From: Nomia melanderi
Taxonomy: Eukaryota; Arthropoda; Insecta; Hymenoptera; Halictidae
Assembly (NCBI RefSeq): GCF_051020985.1
Contig: NC_134999.1
Span: forward strand, 4,526,001 to 4,590,000
Length of the DNA: 64,000 nt
Direction of reading: 5' to 3'
Of the stretch, positions 35,461 through 48,019 are shown in pieces; the stretch's first letter is position 1; each line of letters opens with the position of its first letter. Below the pieces are notes generated by a model that saw only the letters and a list, made by a program, of their open reading frames with translations, made no database searches and was not told the DNA's origin. The translations under genes and the position numbers were made by a program.

Positions 35461-35984
35461 TTTGAAAATCCTATTTTTCACGAGTCACCGTCTATCAATC
35501 ATGCAAAGTTGCTTTCGAGACACGTGTTGTTATTCGATTTTTATGAGAAAAGTATTATACTCCGTTTAAAATTTGTAAAAAATTGGTATCTGTATATAGA
35601 CAGAATTTTTCAAGTCATTAATCAGTCATTAAGTGCCGGGAAGCATTCGCAAACGGGTGGAGGAGGTTATTGATGAGCATTGCAACGGAGGCAAGCTTAA
35701 CACCGTGTCGGAAAATCGAACGGAAATTTTTTGCAACCGCAATACGTAAATTGGTTTTCCGTTACGATAAGTATTTGCAAATGTTCGGTTGCTATAGATA
35801 TTGAACAATAGTTTTTAAAATCACCAACATTTAAATTATAATAAATAACATTTAAATGTTTTAAAGAAGATACGAAGAACAGGGAAAGGATATTTTTCAG
35901 ATTTATTTCGTTATCAATAACTTACGAACTTTTTCGATTTTGTCAAATGCAAATTTAAATCAGCAGTAAAATTATTGAGAATAG
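35461..35984. other. Non-coding stretch, nothing recognised
   Basis: The tail of a 110-codon frame (35341-35673) extends here, but its start lies inside the hairpin arm and its product is not recognisable. No other feature was found. Confidence 0.3.
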
Positions 35985-36096
35985 CAAATTAATCTTTCAC
36001 TTTTTTCTATATATAATAATTGACATTAATTTTTAATGAATTGTTCTAAAAATCTTCATCGCGAGTTTCACTAGTCATTATACGGTAAGGCATTAA
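35985..36096 (+). repeat. Family B 3' fragment, degenerate
   Basis: The AAAATCTTCATCGCGAGTTT then CACTAGTCATTATACGGTAA and GGCATTAA string matches the family B end with several substitutions. The upstream 'atataataattgacattaat' block matches the family interior. The left boundary is approximate. Confidence 0.55.
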
Positions 36097-36910
36097 AATT
36101 AACGACGAAAATATGCATGAACGTACATTTTAATAAAAGTTGTAAATCAAATGTTACATATGAAAAAAACGTTAATTTAAAAAGTTTGTGATAAATGTAT
36201 CAAGTTCGTAAAATATCGTTTGAAAACCATTGATGTAAAGGAACAATAGACGAATGTCAGTATAGAGGATATTTCATTTGTTTCCACCACCTCAAATATT
36301 TCCAGCATTTTTGACGAAGTAGAGAGAAGTAATAAAAACATTCGTACAAGTTGTAGAAAAAATGTTAATACCATGGCAATGTTTGTGTTAAGGTCTTGTT
36401 TTTGAATATTTCAAAGCCACTGTTCCTATTTTTCAAATAGAGGTTTTTTATTTTGTAAATATTCACCGCGGCATTATATAATAAAAGTGTATGGTTCTGT
36501 ATACCAATACAACAATAACATTGAAATATCCAGAAGTACGATGCTGATGAAATAATTTTAATAACCATACAATGTTCCCTTTGAATGTTGTAGATTTTTA
36601 ATAAAATTTCGTTTCAAAATTATTAAAAAGTAATACAAATATATGAAGCAACAAAAGTAAATATAACATTCTGTAGTGATGAAAACAATTATTTTATGCT
36701 TTTTTAGTGATTGATTTATATATAATATGGATATATATATAAAAAAAAAAATACAAAACGGTGATACTATGCTACCTAGATTTTAATTTCAGGAGTCACG
36801 CAGAAATCAATACGGGGTCGTAAAGATCTTAAACAGAATTTACTCTCGCAGTAAAGTTACCTTCCCTGCGTATTCTATTAGTAAGTACCTTTAGGTTATT
36901 GATTAAAGAC

Positions 36911-36943
36911 GCAGAAGGCTAGCAGAAGGCCAGCAGAAGGCGC
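36911..36943 (+). repeat. 11-bp minisatellite, three units
   Basis: GCAGAAGGCTA, GCAGAAGGCCA and GCAGAAGGCGC occur head to tail. Confidence 0.85.
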
Positions 36944-37753
36944 TGAAGATGTATGTAAACAAAGATCAAAGGAGCAGACGACTCATAAGCATCGCTTCGC
37001 GAATTAAATGCGCTCGGCATAGTAATTGGCAAATTGAAAAGTAAACAGCGAACTGGTATATGCACTAACGCTGATATTTCAGAGAAACGCGTTTGACACT
37101 GTATATATTCATTAGCGAAAATTCAATGTCTGTAATATTATAAAAATATATGATTTTAATAATTTTTTAATATCTAGTCAAGGCTATTTCTCTGAGCAGT
37201 GCTACGAAGGTTTTAATTAGGGATTGTCGTTTATTAACTCTTTAAGAAGGAGAATTTTTTTACTTCTAAAAACTTTTTTCATAAAAACCTGAATTGTACA
37301 CCGAAGTCTTAAAAATATTAGGAAAAGAATTCGTATGTTATTCTTTCATTACTTAAATAATTAAATTATTCATTTGCAGCTTTCGATTTTAGGTATCAAA
37401 TTCCGAAATGGCCGGTAATATTCGATCGTAAAAGATAAATAAATCATTATTGAAAGTTTATTCAAAGGTGTATGGCTAGGATTTAAACAGAATTAGGAAA
37501 AATTAATGTAATCCTATGTCTGATTAAATTTCGATAAAATTATAATTACGTTATTTTGATGAAGCGAGTAATTCATAAAGTTTCATTTTGTAGTATCGAA
37601 ATTATTATAAAACGTTAGGATATTTTGAAATATCGATAGCACAGATTTCAATGAAAAAAGTAAGTCGTATATAATTAAGAAATCTGATTAATATAGTCTA
37701 TTGAATGAAGACTGGCAATATTGCATAAATTAATGACATAGATAACCTTAATA
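36944..37753. other. Non-coding stretch, nothing recognised
   Basis: AT-rich beyond the first 150 bp. No coding frame or repeat family was found. Confidence 0.35.
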
Positions 37754-38173
37754 CTAACCCTTTACACTCAACAGACAGTTCACAGTCGTCATTGGATTTG
37801 ACATAGCAAAAGTATAAAATTGCACATTAACACTAAAACTACCGAATATTTAATATTATAACAATAGATTATTTTCAGTTTCTTCAAATATTCGTTATAG
37901 TATTCAAGTGAAACTGCTTATTTTCAAAATCATTTCGGATATTCAATGCTTTGAAAATATCAATAATATAATTACGAAACAAAAAACCGAAACCAGTCAT
38001 TTTGATTGGTACGGTAGTTCTAGTGTTAAATATCAGATTTGATGTGATTCAATTAGACGTGAAATATTGATTCGTGTATTCTTTCTATTTAATGCAACCG
38101 AAAATTTCATCAACGTTTCATTAAAAAATTATGGACGTATGTAACTAAAAAGTTTTCGAGTGTAAAGTATTAG
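37754..38173 (+). repeat. Family C TTAA element interrupted by a family A MITE
   Basis: The left end CTAACCCTTTACACTCAACA and right end TTTTCGAGTGTAAAGTATTA are inverted repeats and match the uninterrupted copy at 59113-59357. The interior 'tttgacatagcaaaagtataaaatt' aligns with 'tttgatacggtaaaattataaagtt' of that copy. Removing the inserted element at 37827-38029 leaves about 217 bp, close to the 245 bp of the intact copy. Confidence 0.8.
37827..38029 (+). repeat. Family A TTAA MITE nested inside family C
   Basis: A 203-bp copy runs from TTAACACTAAAACTACCGAA to GGTACGGTAGTTCTAGTGTT then AA. A CCAGTCATTTTGATTGG subterminal palindrome is present at the right end. Its TTAA target lies in the interior of the host element, at the position of TTAATATTGAAC in the 59113 copy. 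Confidence 0.88.
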
Positions 38174-40689
38174 GAAACGATCGAAGCCAAAGATGACTTC
38201 CGTTTTGGATATATTTACTGAAACTTTTGTTTCATGTATACATATATAGCTGTAGAAGAAACTGTACGTTCTCTTTAATTGTAAGAGGACTTGGAAATAC
38301 CATCGTATTTAAGAATACATCCGGAAGTCTCATAGAACTTTAGGGTAAGTATAGACGAAATTTAGACGGTTTACTTTCTGAGAGAAGTTTCGTGGGAAGT
38401 CTTGTTACTGATTAGCGAATGGGGAGTATTAGAGGATTAAAGAAACTTTTCTTTGTTTAAATTTCGTTAATTGTATCACTTCTTGTAGCCAGCGATACCT
38501 CGCAAATCCTCTTTATCCAAAGTTAGTTACGTTCAGATAGTCTTGTACTTAAACTATCTTTAAACAAGGAGTCAGTTCAACAGTTACAGAAGCTGTCTTT
38601 ATCAAGGCAACATACTTTAGAAGTTTAGGCTGATAATATGATACTTTAAATGTCGATGCTAAGGTTAAATTAATTAAAATTGTAAATTGTAGAATGAGAA
38701 CATATGAAAATAGTTCTCCTTAATCACTTTTTAAAATGCTTATATTTTGAACGCACTTACTACAGACTTTTGTTAAAATAAGAATAAATTTGTATTGTGA
38801 TTTGAGTTGCTACTGTTAAGATTTATTGTTTCTATATATTTAATTATCTAATATATTATTACGTATTGCATTAATATATTTTTATTTATCTCTGTTTATT
38901 AATATGCATTTACGTTTGTTTGCATTCCATTCATTGTTTGTATAAATAATAAAACCATTTGACTAGAAATATTTAGAACACACTTCATGAATAAATATAA
39001 AAATTCTTGTTTCTTCTTTTATTTCGTTTCTATGTTATATCGAGTTTAATATAACCAAGTTAATGTTACAGACATTTTAGAATTATTCCGATCTCAAATA
39101 GAACAATATTTAGAAATCACACAAGTAAAATAATCAAATTCAATATTTTACAAATACGCTATAAAATTACTGGAAATCACATTAAAGCACAAAAACTTAA
39201 AATTAAGTTTATGTAAGTTAAAAGAATCAACATATCATGGATGAATAAATATTTTGAAATTTTTGAGACATTTTTACCCATACGAAATTTATGACCATTA
39301 TATATCCATCGAAACAGAGGCAATATTATTTAAGATACTTTGTCGAATAACGAATAATTTGAGGAGTGCAGAATGTATAATGGAACAGAACTCTATACGC
39401 AAGAAAAAACAATATTATCAATGTGTAGTCTAACATGTCGCATGGCACAATGAAAATAACAGTTTTCCAACAACAAACAAAATATATTATCAAAGGAATA
39501 AATTGTGCGGAATAGTTTGATGATATAAGTCCGTTGCTTTAAAAGGTCCCAGAGTTGCGAGACGCATCAAAAACCTGATGCGGAGACTGAAAGCACAGTT
39601 TTCTTTGGTATCCAGCTGGAAAGTGGCATTCATTGAGTGTGTACTGTTAGAGCGACGTGTCTTTCAGCGGCCACTTCTCTTCTCCGTACCGCTTCGAGAA
39701 GAAAAAAAATATGAAGTTGGTCAAAGAGTTGCAACTCACTGCTAGACGATCCGTCTTCTTTCAAACATTAAACGACAGTTACCAATCTCGGGATATAAAG
39801 AAAACCAACTTCCTTGTAAAAAAAAGTTGTAATGTGGCGGGCTATTCTACAAAAAAAACCATTAAATCAGGAATTTAAAAATGCTGTAGGAGAATTAATA
39901 ACTATTGTTGACACGACAAGAAAATGTTGAGTGAGAATATTTCGTTAAATGGTCGGTAATTTTCGTTGAAAACATTTATACGAAGGTAGTACCAATATTT
40001 TTCTCTTATTACGAACAGGAGAATCTTGAATGAATGAAGCTACTAATTCTGAAAAATATTTTAAATGTATTGTCGCAAAACTAAATAAAATCAATTGGAA
40101 GAACTCCTAGAAAAAGAGTGTAGAAACCCTTTTTGTTGAATGTTTAAAAATGACAAGAGTTAAATGAAAAATTAAGCGATAAATTTCTGGACAATAACAA
40201 TTCTTAAAATAAAATCTTTTAAAGAAATGTTAACCGAAGAAAATAATTCTCACACTCCTGAAAACAATGTTTTTATTCCTTTCTTATTATTCATCTTAGG
40301 TCCATTCATCTTCAATCCTAGTTAAACCCTAGAAAATGTCAATAATAACAACACCGATGTTTTCAAAACAAAAAATTCTCTTCTCGGATAAACTTTATAC
40401 ACTCAACAATACAAAAGTAACGATGCACTATTATATCGAGTTCGAAAATGTCTAAAACAAATGCAGTCAGCAACAAAATTATTCGAACATTGTACATTAC
40501 TCTTACTTAAATCAAATGAATATTCTATAATTTGTTCCAATGTCATTAAATTCATTTCAATTTTAATTTTTAAATTTAACATTACCATAAATTGTTTCAG
40601 TAAACTGCAATACAGAGTTCACGATTGTTTCACTACAAGTAAAATAATAGTTATGAAATAATAATCTATAAATAAATAAGTAAAATAAC
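38174..40689. other. Non-coding stretch, nothing recognised
   Basis: AT-rich. A perfect 6-bp stem hairpin, GCATCAAAAACCTGATGC, lies near 39565 within a slightly GC-richer segment (39540-39700). It is too short to interpret. No coding frame is supported. Confidence 0.3.
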
Positions 40690-41512
40690 ACATAGAAAAT
40701 ACAAGCATGCGGTTCGAGTACTTTCCTCGCGGACTGTACCACCAATGATATCGATTGAAAATAAGCTCCCAATATTTCTCATGACTCAGGAATAATATAC
40801 GCCAAATGTTTTGTCACATTTTTCCCTACCTAAGTGCACGGCTGTCGGAAGAAAATACCGTAACGCCGCGAACAGGGGGCGAAAGAGGGAAATGACGAGT
40901 AAGGTGGGGCTATAGGTTTCCTGGGTACCGAGTAGAGATAGAAAAGTAACAGTAGTCCCGCAGGAACGGTGGTTAAAGGAGGCTTTAGTGGGCCGTTGAC
41001 TCAGCTTGATATTCCATGCGTCGTGGATTACGAGCAGTAATAACATTCCTAGAACGATTCCGTAGATATAGACGCTATCTCTGAAGGGAGATCAGGAGGA
41101 GGAATACCGGAACGTAGCTGTCTGTGAGAAGCATGTTGATTCTTCTGTGTGGTCAGCTAAGTTTCTTCGAAATTCAGGCAGTTTACTTCCACGGCGGGCG
41201 AAACTTTCTTTATCCAGGACGAAAGTGGAATGCAACAAGAGCGCAGCGTGGATAGAAGTCACCCTGCATGCACCTTGAACGCCATTTATGAAAATCGTGA
41301 CACAATTCCTTAGGCGACGTGGAATTCCAGTAGGATTTCTTCATCGTTTCCGTAAATTTGATTTACATTCCGCGATTTGGAACAATTTGTCTGCACCGGA
41401 AGTTTCCGATAGAATGAATTCTGTTCGTCGCGGCGCGAGTCTGTAATATTTTGATGAGGATTTCGTATTCGACTGTTATCGGATACTATGGATGAATGGT
41501 TCTTAACGCTAG
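40690..41512. other. GC-richer single-copy island
   Basis: Base composition is markedly less AT-rich than the flanks and no repeat family is present. A minus-strand frame (41046-40786) begins MLLLLVIHDAWNIKLS and a plus-strand 40-codon frame at 41133 begins MLILLCGQLSFFEIQA. Both have only short hydrophobic starts and no matched splice donor. The block could hold a promoter or 5' exon but this is unproven. Confidence 0.25.
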
Positions 41513-41676
41513 AGCAACCGTACGAGTCAGAGTGACGGTTTCCAGTTTTCTTATTTCGCAATTATTGATATCTTAAAAGTATTCAATATTTCTAATGATT
41601 TTGAAAATGAATAGTTTTATTTAAATACTGTAACGAATATCAGAAGAAATCGAATAAAATTCAACTTTTTTTAGGA
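41513..41676 (+). repeat. Family A (A' subfamily), right end lost
   Basis: The left end TTAACGCTAGAGCAACCGTA, followed by the palindrome CGAGTCAGAGTGACGG, and the interior 'ttcttatttcgcaattattgat' match the copies at 23524 and 55922. The expected right terminus is not found before the sequence diverges near 41676. Confidence 0.65.
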
Positions 41677-44600
41677 TTAATCCATATGCTCTGGAGATGA
41701 AGATTTTCCATCATGGGATGCTATATTATATGCTGAACTCTTAAATACTGGAAAAAAGGAAAACTGTGCAGACACTTGGTATCTCTTGGCGCAAATACAG
41801 TTTGGCGGTTAGAATGAAGTATGAAAGATGCAGGAGAAAAAGGAGATAAAAGGGACAGAGGGAAAGAAGTTCTAGGTTTTCTAGGAGATTCGTCTGTAAT
41901 GCTACCTAGCAGACCTCGTCTTAGACGCGGGGATGAACGACTAACCCTTTCCTTTGCAAATTTTTTGACACTTTTCAAAATATTCGTTTTTAGTTTTGCT
42001 CGTACAATACGGCATATCAAAGATTTTTTAAGAAAATGTTTATATTTGGAAAATGTTAAATGCTGTTTTTATTTGCTGTTTCCATATGACTTTGATTTAC
42101 TTGTATCACAATTATAATAGTAATTTACTGTATAATAAACTGTGAGGTGGTATATGAAATATATTTGTCTCACTTTTGATTAGTAAGTCCTGTTTAAATA
42201 ATTGAAATAAAATATGGTTTTACTCATTTTTATTATAATTCTTTTTTAATTTGAGTAAATACATGCTAATAATACTTTATTTTATAATTTTATACACGTA
42301 GTCATATGTCTATAGTGCGAACGAAGGGATTAAGGATAATACATAATGTACAGAAATTGTGTTTGATGTTTGTCGCAAGACAACTGGCTGAACTACAGCT
42401 CTGTATTTGCCATGTTTCTTGACATTTTACGGTTTGCCAGATATTTTTAATGATCATGTTATATTATTTCTCTATATTATAAATTTAATATCAAGTACAA
42501 ATATAATATGTTTGTATATTAAATTTTGTTTTATCAGTAGAGATATCGTATTTGCAAAAGATAAACTCTTCGTTCCTTCTTTTAATTTCGTTCATTAATA
42601 AGTAGATACTGTCCACAGACGATGTTTGTTCACATGTCCGACGAACTGAATGAGCATGTGCGGCAAAGGAACACGGCCACTCGCGATAAACGTTGATGCC
42701 CCGGTTTGCACCGTGTTTGTTACTGGCTGATTCACGTAAACGAAGATGGCAGACGAAACAGAATACGATGAAGTGAGATTCAAATAAAAAGTTGACACCC
42801 ATATCCATTCACCATCGTTATATCTCACTTTCTCGTATTCTCTTTGATTTGCGACACCTGCGTTACGATGGACGTTGCGATTTGTTTTTTTGCGATGAAC
42901 AGAAGTTTCTTATTGTTACATAAAAAAGTTCTAAATGGTGTGATCGTTCGATTTTCCCATTTAACAGACAACAATGAAAATAAAGTAAATAATTAGAAAG
43001 AAAAATAATTAAACTGAATGTGATTCTACAAATCGATAGGCTGGCACTTTTAGGCAGCGTAACAGAGATTGCGCCGCTTGCCACTCAAACGGTTAAAAAT
43101 CGCATGATAACGCTTAGCCATACAAGCGAGCGGCTTCTTTCCGTTAAAATCTTTCTTCGGTATTATGAAATTCCTGGAACGCAGCGATCGAATGTGTTTA
43201 GATGCCAAGGCGAATGCAAGCGACGTGTTCCCGTGTATTCTGAAATAGCGGGTGCGCCGGTATAAACGCCTACCGGAAGTGCCTTTACACCGTCGAGCAA
43301 TAAATCTACCTTCAGATTCCTGTCGAAATGCCAGACTATTTGTCGTGTGTCACCGCTTTACGCTAGCAAACCACTTTCCTTTGGGCAGCTATTCCAGTCA
43401 CCGATGTTTCAAGGTACAACGGATCAAAAAAAATGTTCGAGGTTTTACTCCCTTTTTCCCCCGTAATATCTTTATGTGAAGAAATGACGTATTATTTCTG
43501 GGTCACCGCGTGTTTGGTCATCGACTCTGAAATACTGATAGAATTATGTTGATTCTTTAGTTCTTTAACCCCCTAAACTCGAGGGTACCGAAGCGGAGTC
43601 ATTTAAAATTTGTCGTTACAAAATATACAATTTTTTCATTAATATATTATAACTAGACTGCGGATTTTTATGGTTTTATGGGAAATTTGAAAGTGCAAGA
43701 TTGCACAGAAAATACAAAAATTGAGAAACTGATTAATAAAATTAAATAAACAAAAGAAAATACATTATGTGTAATGTTGTTTGTAACTTATAGGGAAATA
43801 TGATTTTTGATGCTTAAGACGAATTAAACCACTTTCAACATTAACGACACATTTGTTAACGATGAATATATTAATTATTTGTTATTCTAAAATAACAATC
43901 AGATTAAATTTATTCGTTATTTTGAACAACTTTTGCCCAACACTCGCTCTAAATGTTTGTCCAAGGAACATTTCTGACCTGCAATTCGCGTCGACTGTAA
44001 CCATAGCCTAAACTAGTTCATTCGGAAATGATTCGACATTTCCAAATGGTATAGAATATGGGCGATGGATTTCGGATGAAAAATTACGTATCCCATTTAC
44101 CCGTCTACCGTTCAGCAACCAAAATGCGCTGGAAACAGCTGAGTGGGAAACTCAGCAACTTTATCTGGGGATTAGAAGCATGATGTGCTGTTTGTGCGAG
44201 AAGATTCGTCAAACTCGAACAAAGAAATGTACGTGAGTCTAATTTTATCTGATTCTGCGTTTGTGAGGCTCATGAGGAATTGTATTTTAAATCATCGTAC
44301 CTTTTTGCAGAGAAACATACGAATAAAAAACATATTTCATTTAATACTGTCAAAACTGTTTCGAAGATTTTGCAGATTATTTAAAAAACTTGAAAATTCA
44401 TGGTATTTTTATTATTACATTGCCGTGTATAAATATTTATTTGAATATTTTCGCATTGTTAAACATGGATGGAAGTGAAATAACTTTTTACCATAAATGA
44501 CCTAACATAGTTTTAATGATGATATTAATTATGATAAAGATATTTCTTTTTGTTTATTAATTCTTTATTTATTTATTATTTATATGTAATGGTATGATAT

Positions 44601-45257
44601 TGTTTATATTTAATAATATTGTATTACAGTAAAGACATACGGATAAATCGATAAAATTATATCGATAAAAAATGAGGAAACAATAATTCTAATCATAACT
44701 TGAAAAATAATAAACACTATGATGGAGATCTTATAGCGAAGAATTTGAATGTATATGTAGTTTTGTTATGTATTGTGAGTGTGTGCGCAAATTTTCAATT
44801 AAATCCTCAAGGGTTGTAAGGCTCTAAATTGACCCGTCGTTGGAGGCGTTTACTCCGACTGTCGTTTGCTAAATTAATATTGGCTGACTGATTCAAGAAC
44901 GAAGAGCAAATGGTGTTTGATAATCTATTTTACACAAATTACGTCACGAATGGTTTACGTAATATTAAGTAACCAATTATATTATGTTTTTTAAGCATTC
45001 TTTTTATTATTCATTTAATTCCTTTTCCATATAACAGTTTTTTCATTCAATAACAATTTCTCATTAATAAAATTGCTTTATATTATTTCCTCAGAAATAT
45101 ATTATTGCTTTAAAATTTAAGGTTATCGAATAATTAAAAGCACTATTGCAATTAACAAGTTCGTTATGTCACATTTTATGCATGTTTTCATTGGGAACGT
45201 TATGAAACATAATGTGGTATTCAGAAAATTAATTATTTTTCTTCGTTGTATCTAGGT
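41677..45257. other. Non-coding stretch with GC-richer blocks at about 41820-41950 and 42600-43460
   Basis: Overlapping frames on both strands (73-105 codons) occur in the GC-richer blocks, as expected from composition, and none has a recognisable domain. At 43565 a TTAACCCCCTAAACTCGAGG start resembles a TTAA-element end, but no matching right end was found. The remainder (43600-45250) is AT-rich with no features. Confidence 0.3.
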
Positions 45258-45417
45258 TTAACTACGATCGATGCAACTACTTTATCTTTAATAATTTATT
45301 ATTAAAAGACACAATTGCGATGCTTATTCTATATCTACGTTTACTCCAAAAATTAATCAAAATATTCAATTTATATTAAAAAAGAAATAAATAACACTCG
45401 GATTTTTCGAATTCTGT

Positions 45418-45856
45418 TTAACAGTAAAAGTGCCAAGTAAGCGGAGTGACTTATTTCCAACTTTTTATAAAATTAAAACAATACGTTTCTTGAGATTCGA
45501 AGGGTCTCTTAATCTTATATCTGTGCAAATACACGTATTTAATTGAAAATATTTCGTAGAAATCCCTTTATAGTTTAAATACTTGCAAAATAAAAATTGT
45601 TGAGGCGTTCATATAAACCGCGGCAATAAGTACGCGATGAACAAACGTACATCACCTGAGACGCGTTTGCTCCCGCGTATTCTTCGATTGTTTTCTTATA
45701 CTTAGCTCGCATCCATGGCGTTCCCTCGCATTAGTCTATAAGGCTGTGTATCGTCACATGGTCGACCTAACGTTCATCGAGGTTCACCTCCTCATCAATC
45801 TTATCTAAAATTCTGAAGTGGGTCAATTTAACCCGTCTTGTAGTTTTAGTGCTCAA
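45418..45856 (+). repeat. Family A MITE nested in family B, itself carrying about 210 bp of foreign sequence
   Basis: It begins TTAACAGTAAAAGTGCCAAG and ends GTAGTTTTAGTGCTCAA (terminal TTAA degraded to TCAA). The interior (TTTCTTGAGATTCGAAGGGT) is the inverted form of the 22956 copy. At 439 bp it is about twice the family length, because a GC-rich segment (about 45605-45815) lies between the interior and the right end. Confidence 0.8.
45605..45815. other. GC-rich insert inside the nested family A element
   Basis: About 210 bp of non-repeat-like sequence starts GAGGCGTTCATATAAACCGC and ends near GAGGTTCACCTCCTCATC, where GAGGTTCACCTC is itself a near-palindrome. The minus strand has a roughly 40-codon open stretch containing MRAKYKKTIEEYAGANASQV. 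It may be host DNA captured by the MITE, or a third nested insertion. No family is recognised. Confidence 0.55.
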
Positions 45857-45900
45857 ATTTTGGTTATGAGTCCGACACGATATTGTAGGTCAAGGGATTC

Positions 45901-48019
45901 AATAAATTTCAAAATTAATTGGAAGCTGCATATTTAATAAGGTGTTGCAGCTATCACCAAAGGAAATGGTAGTAGGGCACGTATTAAGGGACCGATTACG
46001 ATAACCAGTTACGTCGATCGCCATGGGTGCCTTGCAGGGGTCGCAGTTTATGACGGTATTGTTCATAGACTTGTTAAACGGCCAAAGGTGTACCGATACC
46101 GATGCACGTGTTAATTAAACTTTGCCTCAGAGTTTCGCTTTCAGAATAATCTGCTGGTATCTGTGAACGTGAATACGAACTTCTTAAGGAACAACAATTA
46201 TGTCTATGTCATTTCAAACATTAAAATCATATTTCCTTAAAAGTTACACTCAACATTACACAGTCATAATAAATACTTATTTTTCAAGACTGAATATTTT
46301 TCGAAATACTTTGTTACACGGCATAAAACTACTTTCTAATCTGTTCAAGCAGAAACCTTGGAATATCTTGAAATTAAAAACATATAACTTAGTCCACTTT
46401 CAAAATTAACGACACAATTATTAGTTGAACAACAGAAAATATCATTCTTAATTCACATTTGACGTATATTAGAACTTTACTCCATTTAAAAATGTCCGCA
46501 TTTCTATTTATCTAATATTTAAGTTTATTTGTATTTTACTTTTTATTTAAATATTGCTTTGTATCGTTGCAACCAGTGGTATATTTATACTATTCAGTTT
46601 TAAACCACTTAATTGTCTTATTTTCAATGTTTCGTGACTCGTATTGATTGGCTTTTAAACTCTGTCTAATAATCATGTTTAGTAAATATTTTTCTTATTT
46701 TCGCCTATTATTATCATTATGGTCTATAAATGTTTAATGAAATATAAATTCGACGATAAATCAGGCGATATAAGAAATTTAATTGCATCATCTCTAGTTA
46801 TAACTTAGGAAATTATTATCCTTGAATTGATTAACGTCCCATGGTATTGTGAACATTCATTTATAGCGATGTTATGATCTCGCGGACTATAAACTATAAA
46901 ATCGTCTCAAAGAGGTCCACATTTCAAATATGGATGATTCGTTCGGCCATACACCGAGTGTATTGGGGAACTTCGTCGAAGCACGATAAATGACCAGCGA
47001 TTCTTTTCAATCTACTTAAGTGCATCGGTCGGAAATGCTTGGATCTTAATGTACGATTTACAGGATATCGTTAACACGTTGAATGGCTTCGGAGTCATCG
47101 ATGTCTAGCACTCGACTTTCTAGTGACTTTCAGTAGAAAATGTACTATAATTCGTGCAATTAAACAATAACTGCTCGTAAAGTTATCGATGTTACAAATG
47201 ATGTAACATAAATTAGTAATGTCGCACAACTCTATTAATTTCATGTTATATTGTCGTGAATATTAATGTAAGGAATACTTCGCTTCATGAAACATTGGAT
47301 AGAATGTTCGAAAATCATTCACCACACAACGTGTTAAAGTATTAGATTATTTTAAATACTTAAAATTTGTGAATAAAATAAAAATTGTGGAACATGGTCT
47401 TTGTTACACGAGCATTTAGATATTTGTGCAGTATCGTTGGTTTTTATGAAGTGGCTAGCTTTTTAAGGCTTTTTTATACGAATTGTACGCTTATAAACAA
47501 AAAACTTAATTTTCCATACGAAATTCATCATAAAAATGTCTGTAACAACAAACGTTCGAAATATTTCAGAAAAATCATATACTTTCTCAGCAAATATAAT
47601 GTAGGAACTAGAAATATTCGTCTTTCTATCTTTAACATAAACCGCGGGACGGTAATCTATATAATCGCGAAAAGGGTGATGCATTAAAAAGGTTCAAGGC
47701 AAACTACTTCAAAAAAAGAAGAAAAGAAATATATAAAAACAGAAATACAGCTAAACACATTAACAGGATGACTGCTGTATTGTCACTTACCAAGTTACAT
47801 AACACAATCAAAGTAATTTTTCTAACAAAACAGAAACTCAAAAATCGAACTCCTTTACACTGATTTCTCTCACCCTTTCATCAACCTTCTTTCATATCAT
47901 AGATCCATCGAAATTCGGTTTGTTCGAGATGTCACCTAGAAAATGAATTTTCGAATCTACACAAAAAGTTATATCCCCCTAATTTGGGTAGGTGATCAAA
48001 GTGTTAAATGGTTCGCGAA
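45901..48019. other. Non-coding stretch, nothing recognised
   Basis: Slightly GC-richer at 45950-46150 and 46850-47110, otherwise AT-rich. Frames at 46200 and 47385 lack domains. No repeat families were recognised. Confidence 0.3.

Larger units (their letters stand above)
45258..45900 (+). repeat. Family B TTAA MITE interrupted by a family A element
   Basis: The family B interior (ACTACGATCGATGCAACTAC, then 'gatgcttattctatatctacg') runs to 45417. The family A element at 45418-45856 interrupts it. Family B resumes as TTTGGTTATGAGTCCGACAC then GATATTGTAGGTCAAGGGAT. In uninterrupted copies the junction reads TTCTGTTTAAAATCTTC, so the insertion target was the internal TTAA. Confidence 0.85.

Noticed and set aside
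35341..35673. 110-codon plus-strand frame
   Set aside because: Its first 40 codons lie inside the right arm of the long hairpin and the rest has no recognisable domain.
40786..41046. Minus-strand frame beginning MLLLLVIHDAWNIKLS as a possible signal exon of the Ig gene
   Set aside because: The hydrophobic core is only about six residues and no phase-1 donor is present; not convincing as the missing first exon.
41133..41255. 40-codon frame beginning MLILLCGQLSFFEIQA, signal-peptide-like
   Set aside because: The hydrophobic stretch is short, and no splice donor or downstream domain was found. Retained only as a remark in the GC-richer island entry.
43565..43700. TTAACCCCCTAAACTCGAGG as the start of another TTAA element
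   Set aside because: No matching right end and no second copy in the window.
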